Shown here: in pieces, positions 52,753 to 62,900 of the stretch
Layout of the letters: each line of letters begins with the position of its first letter
Numbering within the stretch: the first letter of the stretch is position 1
Origin: Amylostereum areolatum
Lineage: Eukaryota; Basidiomycota; Agaricomycetes; Russulales; Stereaceae
Direction: 5' to 3'
NCBI GenBank assembly: GCA_012932865.1
Contig: SAXG01000024.1
Coordinates: 186,001 to 250,000 of the forward strand
DNA length: 64,000 bases
Made by a program: the position numbers and the translations under genes
Notes under the pieces: model-generated
What the model was told of the DNA's origin: nothing
The model's database searches: none
What the model saw: only the letters and a program-made list of their open reading frames with translations

Positions 52753-55700
52753 TTATCTGTAACCACCTGTTGGACGACTCCGTATCGACAGTAAATTTGT
52801 TCCCAGAAAAACTTCTTCAATGATCCTGCAGTTGCACTTCGTAGTGTCTGTCCTTCAGACACATGAGTGAGATCGTCTCAGGCTGCCACAATGTACTTGT
52901 ACCCATGGGCCTGCGGCATATGCATGATATCAATATAGACCTTATCTCATATTGCAACTGGGGTTGACACCGTGGGATGCCACAGAGGCCGTAGTGTTGA
53001 GTGGATCTGGCATTCATGGCAGGATCAGATATGCTGTTTAGTGTCTGATAGCATCATGGCTGGCCAGTAGAAGTGCAGACTGATGGCTTTATGAACTTCC
53101 TCCACTCTTCTGTGTCCCATTTCCTCATGCACCCCTAGCATAATGCTGTACTGGGTGTCTGGTGAAAAGATCACCTTTCTTGGGATTCCTTCTGCTTCCT
53201 TCCGAAACATGTCCTGGTCCCATAAGAAAAATTTGGTAGCCTTGGTTGTTGAAGTCGCAGTTTAAGGGGCTAGCCAACTAGCTAGGGACGCTCAGAACTG
53301 ACACAAACAGTGGATTGCTGCAGCACAGAATGAGCGACTGAGAAACAAGACAGAAACGAGCAAGGGGCATACCTGCAGCATAGAATGAGTGACTGAGGAG
53401 GAGCAGACGCGTGTGGCTGCAGGTAGAGGCCATGGAGCGTGGGAGGAAACTCGGAATAAGCCGAGAATCGCCCTAAAGCGGTAACTAACTCGAAACTGAA
53501 GCTAGGGAAGCTAGCTCAGGCTGAACTACAGTAAGTACAGTACAAGTGGGTACAGTTGGTGAAGTGGAGAGGGCATATAGAGGGTATAGACGCGGAATGA
53601 GACGATAATAGGGTGAATGGAGCGGAATAGACGCGAATAGAAGGGAGATAGAACGGAAGAAAGGCGTAGAAATCAGACATAAATGAATATCTTCAACATT
53701 GGCTACAAACCACTTCTCTTGCTAGGTGGTTTGGATTGAGAGATAATATTCCCAAGTCTGTAAAAAATGTTTGACCTGATCCAGGGTAGATTCTATTGCT
53801 CCAACAGGCAGTACAAGGCTGGCTTTGATATTCGAGTGTTGGTAAACTGGTCGCACTGACCGGTCTTGCAGCACAACAAAGCGGTATAGTAGAATCTTAG
53901 GGATAGAATACAGGGCAACGGTGTCTAACCAGTCATCGTCATCTGGTTCATGTTCATCTTCTGAGGGCAGTCATCTTGAAAGACCGTCGGGGCCTGAGAA
54001 CCACTTACCTGGTACGTGAATTAATTCAAAGTCAAACATCTTGATTCCTTGTATCCAGCGGTTAATTGCAGCATTTGGCTGAAGGTCTGGTGCATTGAGC
54101 ATACCTTTGATATAAAGGGCATTAACTTCTACATAGAAATTTTTGATCCCAATTATGTAGAGGCTAAAATGCTTCAACGCAACAAGCCAAATAGCTCTAG
54201 CTTAAGTTGCGAGTATTGCACTTCAACTGCACTCATTGGTGATGATCCGTAATGTGCAGGTTGTCTTCTTCCTTCTTTGTCTAGCTGGGACAGAATAAAT
54301 CCTACTGCAATATAACTGGAGTCTACGGACAGAATCGCTGGGTGTTTGGACTTATAGTCAATTGGGCGGAGGGCAGGTGCAGCTGAAACCTTAGCTTTGA
54401 GGTTGTTGAATGCTTTTTGATGCTGTGTATCCCAGGTAAATTCTTTGTCCTTGCGTACCAATTTTGTTAGAGGTCGCGCAAGCTTTCAGTAGTTTTTGAC
54501 CCAAATATGAACTGTACCCGCATAGGCTCAGAAAACCTCATACCTCTGTGACATTCTTGGGTGCCGGCCAGTTCTGAATTTTTTTGGCTTTATTCTTCTC
54601 AGGGGACCATCCTTTTGGTGTACAGGTTTGTCCTAAAATTTCGACTTGCTGAGCGCATATCGGTGCTTTATCGGGATTGAATGTTTCTCCTGCAGATTTT
54701 ATATGGTGCATTATACGGTGGACATCCTATGCGTGCTCCCATATAAAGTTCTGTATGCCCGGGTTATCTCTTAGCACTTCAGGGTTTCCAGATGAGTCCA
54801 AGTATGCTGACAAGGGTCCACGTATTGCTAGGTCATCAATGAAAATGTTTACTGCGTGGGGGATTTCATCCTGCAGGATAAACACCATACTGTTTTGAAA
54901 TTCTGATGGCAAATTTGTGAAGCCCATAGACATAGACGTAATCCGTAGTTGTCCTAATGGATTCTGAAAGGCTGTCATTTCCCTGCTATCCTCATGTATT
55001 TTGTGTGCGTCAAATCCCCAGAATAGGTCAAAGACGGTACTGCATTGGTGTCTGGCAAAGGGCTCTACAAAGTCATCTAGGATTGGCAGCATTCCAGAGT
55101 CTTTGATTGTTACTCGATTTAGTGGCTGCAGATCGTAAACAATTCTGAGTTTACCATTTTTCTTGACTACGCAAAACCAGCGTGAATGATAGCTTGACTG
55201 GCTGGGTTCATATACCCCATACCAGATTTTTTCTTTCAACAGATCAATAACCTTGTCTTTGATGCTGGGTGGCATTGGGATGTTCTTGTATTCCCACGGC
55301 TCATGAGGGATGGTCGGAATTTTGTATAGTGTAAAATAGTTGTCGCGTAGCATACCCCGTTGTTCGTTGGTGTACGCCAGTGCTTTCTCATTTAATACCG
55401 TAATGTGTTGAAACAGCTTGAGTTCTTCTGGCCATAGGAATCTGGCATCATCTAATTTTAGTCGTGCTAAGTTCTCTGTTGTTGTGCGCTTGGTGGGCAC
55501 AAATTTTTGGTGGGTTGACTGGTAGTGAGGCTAAAGATGCTAAAGAATCTTCAGGGAATCTTTGTTCCACACGTGCTGACTGTGGGAAAGCAGTTGCCAC
55601 TGGATGGACCTTTTTATCTACCTTCTTGTATGCAGTTAACACAAAGCCAGATGGTTGAACAAGATACAGTTCTTCCCTATATATCTTGTTCCAGCTAACT

Positions 55701-55765
55701 GAGGCTTGATGATGTAATGTGTTATGTGCACGCAAATCTGGGACTGCCTGGATAATTCCGACCAA
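52753..55765 (-). pseudogene. Gy8: Ty3-type pol fragments (RT, RNase H, integrase)
   Basis: On the - strand: protease-side region (55765-55448), RT 55500-54727 with H-S-R-W-F-C-V-V-K-K-N-G-K-L-R and active site F-I-D-D, connection/RNase H 54461-53971 (D-S-S-Y-I-A-V-G, P-G-L-S-R-type end as G-P-D-G-L-S-R), integrase zinc-binding region 53210-53000 with several stops, and core Y-I-D...V-V-T-D ending at 52753. The sequence motifs place it in a lineage far from Gy1-Gy7. Gag and LTRs were not found. A solo copia LTR (53247-53698) splits it. Confidence 0.7.
53247..53698 (-). repeat. solo LTR of the Co2/Co3 copia family in Gy8
   Basis: 452 bp, TGTTGAAG...CTTCAACA, flanked by TTGGT (53242-53246) and TTGGC (53699-53703), a 5-bp duplication with one transition. 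It has two copies of a GCAGCA[C/T]AGAATGAG[C/T]GACTGAG word, as in the Co3 LTR. Confidence 0.88.
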
Positions 55766-56824
55766 GGCTGATCTCAGGTTCCAAGTCGTTTGATTGTTGG
55801 GATGTTGCTGGAGTGATTCTTTCCTTCTTGATCCCGTTTTGGGTTGTTGATCTGATCAGCACATGATTGATCCATCAATCATGATCTTTCCCATCTTAGT
55901 GACTCTAGCTATGCCACGTCGGAATGGGAGGGATATGATTGGTGCAATGTGCGGAGTGGAGAGGTAGAGCGCGATAGCATGAGGGGGGGGACGGGTGGTG
56001 GTACAAATAGCAAAAGGTGGCCGGGTAAGATAATAGATGTGACGGAGGCAGGTGGGGGAGGTGGGCCGAGATCGGAACGTGCGTGAGTAAGTCCAAAGTG
56101 TGACTGGAAAGCATATGTAATTAAATAAGCAGGGGAAGCTGAGATGGAGTGGTGATTGTACATAATAACAGCAGGGAGGGAGTCAGAGCAGGGGTGCATA
56201 GATGGCAGAGCGGCAACAAAGAAGAGTGGGAACAGTGAAATATAAAAGGTACAGGTGAGTCCACACAGATTATTCAAACAACGCGACAAGTATGAGGTAA
56301 CTAGATATGAACCTGGGATCGAGATTAGCAAACATCTACTACTACGCACCATGGTGACTGCACGGCCCCTACCATGGCCAGTCCTGGAGGAAGCGCGTGG
56401 CCTGACAGACCCACTTGTCATGGAGTCCGAGGAGCAGCCAGATTTCTGGGTCTTCGAGGGTGCTGGACCGGATGAGGCTTGCGACGAGTTCATCGCCCTG
56501 AAACCGCGAGCTGATGAAGTTGAGGAGGGGACCCACAAGAGCCGGAATCCCGGCCCTGATGAGCCAGTCTGTGAGCGTGACGAGAAAAAGATGTTCTGTG
56601 CTGCAGAGGAAAGCGCACCATCCTGATTAGGGGCTAACACAAAGCGAGAGTCCTGCAGCCTGAAAGGCAACTGGCTAGGCTTGGAGGCTGTTGACGAGGC
56701 TGCCGATGTAGCCCTTGACTGCCTCACTGGCCGGAAACCGCTGCTGCTTGTACTCAAGGATCGCTTCGGCTAGAAGGACGCCCGTGATGGCCGCCAGTCA
56801 CACTGTTTGCTGGCACGCTAAAAA
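55766..56824. other. unassigned DNA between Gy8 and Co2
   Basis: Open frames exist on both strands (- 55909-56757, Ser/Pro-rich; + 56255-56626) but neither shows a domain or good start. By position it could be the gag/leader side of Gy8. A GATTGATGGATCAATC near-palindrome lies near 55868. Confidence 0.3.
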
Positions 56825-57220
56825 TGTTGAAGTCGCAGTTGAAGGGGCTAGCCAACTAGCTAGGGACGCTCAGAACTGACACAAACAGTGGATTGCTGCA
56901 GCACAGAATGAGCGACTGAGGAGGAGCAGACGCGTGTGGCTGCAGGTAGAGGCCACGGAGCGTGGGAGGAAACTCGGAATAAGCGGAGAATCAACCAAAA
57001 GCGGTAACTAACTCGAAACTGAAGCTACGGAAGCTAGCTCAGGCTGAACTACAGTAAGTACAGTACAAATGGGTACAGTAGGTGAAGTGGAGAGGGCATG
57101 TGAGGGTATAGACGCGGAATGAGACGATAACAGGGTGAATGGAGCGGAATAGACGCGAATAGAAGGGAGATAGAACAGAATAAAGGCGTAGAAATCAGTC
57201 ATAAATGAATATCTTCAACA
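56825..57220 (-). repeat. 3' LTR of Co2
   Basis: 396 bp. It is 55-56 bp shorter than its relatives because the segment between two 23-bp direct repeats is missing. A polypurine tract (GGGGGAG on the - strand, 57221-57227) lies directly upstream in element orientation. Confidence 0.9.
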
Positions 57221-58669
57221 CTCCCCCGTGATGAGACGCCTACTCGAGTCCCATCATCTCCCTGCAGCGCACAACGCGCTCCCGAGGCAGCGCCTTCGTC
57301 AGGATGTCGGCCGGCATCTCGTTTGTCCCCACAAACTTGAGAACAATCCGGCCGGCCTCCACTTCGTCTCGCAGCCAGTAGAAGCGCAAGTCGAGGTGTT
57401 TCATGCGCCCATGATGCTCGGGGTTCTTCGAGACGTTGATGGACGACTGGTTGTCCGAGTACAGGAGCGAAGCGCCCTCGACTGTGTAACCAAACTCAGA
57501 GAGCAGGTTGCGCATCCAGACGATCTCCTTGCCAGCCTCGACGGCAGCGATGTACTCCGCCTCGGTCGTCGACTGTGCGACAAGCGATTGGAGGCGAGAG
57601 CTCCAGCTGACGGCGCCAGAACCGATGCGGACGAGATACCCGCCTGTGGAGCGGCCATTGTCGACGTTTCCGCCGTGGTCCGAGTCCGTGAACGTGGTGA
57701 ACAGCTCGGAGTCGCCGGTCGGCCTGTATACAAGCTTCAAGTCCTTCGTACCCTGGAGGTACTTGAACAGATGCTGGACGGCGCGCCAATCCTGAGGACC
57801 TGGGTCCGAGATGAAGCGGCAGAGGTTGGAGACGGTGTAGGCGATGTCTGGACGCGTGGCAGTCGCGATGTAGAGCAGGGAGCCGACGGCGCTGCCATAG
57901 GGCACCTTCTGCATGAATTCGCGCTCAGACGCGTTCTGGGGCGACATCGCCTTCGTCAGACGCGAGCCAGGAAGCATAGGCGTCGTGACAGGGTGGCAGT
58001 CGTGTGTCGACGATGTACTGGCGCTGGGAGAGGAAGAAGAGGGTGCGAAGGGAGCGGTCTCGAGTGATGTGGATGCCAAGGAGGAAGGAGGTGGGGCCGA
58101 CCGAGGTCTCGCAGCTTGAAGTGCGTGCGAAGAGTGGCGATGATCTCGTTGAGAACAGGCTCCGAATTCGACGCCAGGGTGCCATCGTCGACAAAGACAG
58201 GGAGGAGAACGCGCACGGCGTCACGCTGAAGCACGTAGATCGACGCGTCGCTGTAGATGCAGCGGAATCCCATCTTGTCGCACAGGACCTCCATCAGCTA
58301 CAGGCGAGCGGCCTGCTTGAGGCCGTAGATCGACTTCTGCAGCTTGCAGACCGCGCCAGGAGGACCCTCCTCGAAGCCTTCAGGCTGCTTCATGTAGACC
58401 TCCTCATCGAGGTCGGGGAGATGTCGATAGAGCGCAGGTGGAGATCCTCGACGGCGGCGAGGGCAAGGACAGTGCGGATAGCCTGGAACTTGGCAGTGGG
58501 AGCGAAGGTCTCGAAGTAGTCGAAGCCAGGATGCTGGGCAAAGCCCTTGGCGACGACGCGCGCCTTGTAGCGCTTCGATGGAGCCGTCCTCCTTGCGCTT
58601 GACCTTGAATACCCAGCGCGATGCGACGGCGTGCGCGCCAGGGGGAAGGGAAGCAATGGACCAGGTGCC
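57221..58669 (-). pseudogene. Co2 copia pol 3' part (RT and RNase H)
   Basis: The RNase H part (58079-57240, stop TAG 57240-57242) is intact: P-Y-G-S-A-V-G-S-L-L-Y, F-T-D-S-D-H-G-G, S-T-T-E-A-E-Y and a C-terminus ending E-M-M-G-L-E. The RT part, with F-V-D-D-G-T-L-A-S near 58200, needs two frames. The 5' side stops at 58669 in R-W-V-F-K-V-K-R upstream sequence, against the repeat at 58670. It is closely related to Co3, and shows the C-terminus that Co3 has beyond the window. Confidence 0.88.
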
Positions 58670-58757
58670 TGTTGAAATAAGGCTAAGCCCTGGCCTGTTG
58701 CACACAATCAGAGCTCAGTGATATCCTCTATATCAACTGCCAACCTGTTTCCACTCC
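58670..58757 (+). repeat. second copy of the 5' segment of the 209-bp repeat
   Basis: TGTTGAAATAAGG... aligns with the complement of 52752-52665 with few differences, and similarity stops where the tRNA-like part would start. It truncates the Co2 RT. Confidence 0.75.
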
Positions 58758-58783
58758 TGACAAAAGGGATGTATGTGCATATG

Positions 58784-59234
58784 TGTTGAAGATATTCGTT
58801 TATGTCTGATTTCTACGCCTTTATTCTGTTCTATCTCCCTTCTATTCGCGTCTATTCCGCTCCATTCACCCTATTATCATCTAATTCCGCGTCTATACCC
58901 TCACATGCCCTCTCCACTTCACCCACTGTTCGCTATTGTACTGTACTTACTGTAGTTCAGCCTGAGCTAGCTTCCCTAGCTTCAGTTTCGAGTTAGTTAC
59001 CGCTTTAGGTCGATTCTCGGCTTATTCCGAGTTTCCTCCCACGCTCCATGGCCTCTACCTGCAGCCACACGCGTCTGCTCCTCCTCAGTCGCTCATTCTG
59101 TGCTGCAGGTATGCCCTTTGCTCGTTTCTGTCTTGTTTCTCAGTCGCTCATTCTGTGCTGCAGCAATCCACTGTTTGTGTCAGTTCTGAGCGTCCCTAGC
59201 TAGTTGGCTAGCCCCTTCAACTGCGACTTCAACA
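58784..59234 (+). repeat. 5' LTR of Co3
   Basis: 451 bp, TGTTGAAGAT...GACTTCAACA. It matches the inverted LTRs at 53247-53698 and 56825-57220. Confidence 0.92.
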
Positions 59235-59251
59235 GGTTATGGGCCCTGCGC
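59235..59251 (+). other. PBS of Co3: initiator tRNA-Met half-molecule type
   Basis: GGTTATGGGCCCTGCGC immediately follows the LTR. It is complementary to the anticodon arm of initiator tRNA-Met (GCGCAGGGCCCAUAACC), as in Drosophila copia, which primes from a cleaved half of that tRNA. Confidence 0.75.
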
Positions 59252-59941
59252 TCTAGCCAACATCCATCGCTTTTATCTCGCCTCACAGCACCCCCCTCGC
59301 CTCGTCCTTCTACACACCTCTCCTACCATCCCTAGAGGCCCCAGCCCTCGAGTTTCAAGTCGAACGACCCATCCGTCGCCTCCCAACACCATCCCCATCC
59401 TCCAGGGCGCGCATTTCGCAACATCAAGCGCGCACGCAACGCCCCTTCATCCGTTCGCCTCGCCCTTGCATATTCCGCATCTACTACTCCCTATCCAACT
59501 TCGTGCCAAGCCCCAAGGCCGTCGCTTTTGTCGCTGCGCGTCCACAGCCTGTGACGCTTCCTCCTCCTCCTCCCACAAACATCAAAGGCGCCCTCAGCGC
59601 CCCTTCAACCGTTTGCTACCTCGCTTCGCGTCAGCCCTCCCTACCACCCTACCTACCCCCTCGCCAAACGCGGTAGCCGTCGCTGAAGCCGTTCGCCCTC
59701 AGGAGCTCGTTGTTTGCAGGAGGCTGTTTCGAGAAATTTTCACCTTGGGATCGGACGAGTGTAGCTTCCCATCGCGTTGTGCTATCGGTACGCGCTCTTC
59801 AGGCCTCCATCTAGACCATCCACCCTCCCCATCGCCGTCGTACCCGCCCCCATCGCCCTATCCCATCGCCCTCGGCGCCCCCTCGAACCTCTGCTCGTCC
59901 AAATCGTCGCTTTTTGCGTATATCCTCTCCAATTCCTCATT
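59252..59941 (+). other. Co3 leader
   Basis: A C/T-rich leader of about 690 nt before the gag-pol ATG. Short frames here lack support. The only early ATG (in the PBS, 59238) stops after five codons. Confidence 0.5.
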
Positions 59942-62900
59942 ATGTCCGACTCTATCCCCAAAATCGACGCTCTCACCGGCCAAAACTACAAGGACTGGTC
60001 GAACGAGGTTCTGGCCTGGCTCCAGACCAAGGGCTGGGACGCTGTAGTGCTGGGGGAGACGTCCAAGCCGGCGGATACTGCTGCTGCCGCCCTCAAGGAG
60101 TACACCTCGATCTGCTCCAAGGCTGGGGGTGCCATCTACCTCCTCATCTCCAAGGACCAGCGAGGTCCTGTGGACGACCTTAGGCGCGACGCCCCTGCTA
60201 TGTGGACGAAGCTCGAGGCGCTGCACGTCAAGAAGGCGCCTGGCGCGCGCTTCAACGCGTATGACGACCTCTTCAATGTCCGCAAGAAGGAGGACGAGTC
60301 CCTGCTCGCTATGGCGACGCGAGTCGACGATGCTATGCGTCGCATTCGTTCCCTTCGCCCTGCGTCTCTCACCCTCGAGGAGCTCGACAAGGAGCTCACC
60401 ACCATGGCGTACATCCGCGCCCTCCCCTCGGAGTACTCCTCCTTCGTCTCCTCCCTCCTCCTGCTCGAGAAGCTCGACCCCGACAGCGTCAAGGACGCGT
60501 TTGTGCGCGAGGAGACCAACAGGGAGCGCAACCCCGAGTTCTTCAAGCCGGACGCTTCGTCTGCGCTCAGTGCGTCGTCGTCTGGCGCATCTGGCAAGGC
60601 CAAGGGGCAGTCCTCGCGTCCACGTCTCACTTGCGCGTTCTGCAAGAAGAGCGGGCACGAGGAGAAGACCTGCTATCAGAAGCAGATCAAGGACCTGCGT
60701 TCTCGCCTTGGGGACAAGGCCAACGCCGCTTCGTCGTCGTCTGACGGCTTCAATCCTGCTGGCGAACACGCTGGCAGCGCTGCATCCGCAAGTGTCGCTC
60801 CTTCCGACCCCCTCTCGCCGCTGCAGCTCGATGCTGACGTCGATTGGAATGCAGACACCGGCGCCACGTCTCATATGACCCCGCATCGCCACTTCTTCGC
60901 CTCCTACCGTCCCCTTCGCACGCCCATTCGCCTCGCAGACGGAAAGACGGTGTACAGTGCAGGAGTCGGTTCAGTGGTGTTCAATCCGGTTGTAGCAGGA
61001 AAGGCGCAGGGTGCCGTCGAGTTTACTAGAGTCCTCCATGTTCCCCATCTTCGCAATAATCTCCTCTCTGTCCTCTACCTTGCGAAGCATAAGGCGTTCG
61101 TCGTCACCATCAAGGGGAGCCGCGTCTCCTTCGCTAAGGACGGCGCTGTGTGGTTCACTGCAACGATCAACGATGCGAACACCGCCTATCTCGATGGTTC
61201 CACCTCTACAGCGTCGCACTACGCCCTATCCGCCGCGCTCGCCGCCTCTACGCCGCTCGACGCGTCCCTATGGCACCGCCGCCTGGCTCACTTCAACCAC
61301 GCTGGTCTCCAGCGCATAGTGCGCGAGAATCTCGTCACCGGTCTCGTCTTCAACTCGTTAGAGAAGCCCGACCCTATCTGCGAGCCCTGCCTCGCTGGCA
61401 AGATGCATGCCGACCCGTTCCCCTCCTCTACCACCGTCTACACAAAGCGCCTCGCCCTCGTCCACTCTGACCTGCACGGTCCGCTTCCAGTCCGCACCGC
61501 CTCTGGCTATCGCTACTGGGTCCTCTACATCGACGCCGCCTCGCGTTTCTACGCCGTCTACCTGCTTCGCAAGAAGTCGGACCAGTACGAGGCGTTCAAG
61601 GACTTCAAAGCGTGGGCCGAGAAGCAGACAGGCGAGAAGCTGCTCGCGCTGCAGGACGACAAGGGGGGCGAGTACATGGGGCGCAACATGGACGAGTTCT
61701 GTTCGCTGCACGGGATCGAGCGCCGTCATACGACGCGCAATCGCCCTCAGCAGAACGGCGTGGCGGAGCGTGCAAATCGCACCATTGAGGAGGGTGTCAC
61801 CGCGATGCTTGCGGAGTCCGGCCTGCCTGCGTCTTTCTGGGGAGAAGCGCTCAGTGCCTACATCCACGTCCGCAACCGCCTGCCCACCGCCGCCATCAAG
61901 GCGCACACCACGCCCTTCGAGCTCTGGCACGGGTCCAAGCCGGATGTGAGTCGTCTGCGCGTGTGGGGATGCACCGCATACGTCCATATCCAGCGCGACA
62001 AGCGCAAGGGCCTGCAGCCGCACATGGTGAAGGCCGCCTTCATCGGGTATCCGGAGGGGTACAAAGGCTGGAAGTTCTGGGACCCTATAGCGAAGAAGGT
62101 CATCATTTGCGAGCGCGCCGACTTTGATGAGCGCGATTTCCCTCGCTCCAGGCTCAACAAGCCGCTCCTGCCCTCGCCTTCCGCTCCCCTCTTCCCTCCT
62201 CCGCCTCCATCGGAGCCTGCTCCCTCTCAGCCGGTGCTGGATGCCGGGGGAGACGACGACTCGTCCTCTGCTGAGCAAGACGAGCCTGATCTGCCTCCAG
62301 CTCCGCCTGCTGATGAGCATGATCAGGATGCGGCCGATCCCGCTCCTGCGCCGCCTGCAGCCGATCCTGCACCTCCCTCTCCACATGCGGGTCCTTCGCG
62401 GCCTGCTCCTCGAGGGAGGAAGCGCGCCGCCTCGCCCACCGGTCCTCTGCGCCGTAGCACGCGCGACGCCGTGGTCAAGGCGCGATCGAACAGCTGGCAG
62501 CCTCAACCAGTGCCCTCCAAGGCGAAAGTGCGCGAGCCGCTTCCTGCAGTCGAATCCGACGAGGAGGACGATGCTCACAGCGACTCTCCTGAGCCGTGGG
62601 CGAATGACGACGTCTACTCTGCGCAGGAGACGCCTGAGGCCGCCTTTGCCATCCACACCGCGTTGGAGACTGCCCTTCTATCCGCAGACGGCGAGCCGCT
62701 CTCCTACAGGCAGGCTATGCAGCGTCCAGACGCGGAGATGTGGCTTGCAGCGTGCAGAGAGGAGCTCGACGCGCATGCAGCCAATGGCACCTGGTCTATC
62801 GCTTCCCTTCCCCCTGGCGCGCACGCCGTCGCATCGCGCTGGGTCTTCAAGGTCAAGCGCAAGGAGGACGGCTCCATCGAGCGCTACAAGGCGCGCGTCG

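Noticed and set aside
56255..56626. 123-codon + strand frame
   Set aside because: Overlaps a longer - strand frame, no recognised domain, and surrounded by retroelement debris.
59858..60892. Long open frame on the - strand (344 codons)
   Set aside because: It is antisense to the intact Co3 Gag-Pol, and the C/G-ending codons there make reverse-strand stops rare. The same applies to + 57228-58067 opposite Co2 and - 61358-62656 opposite Co3.
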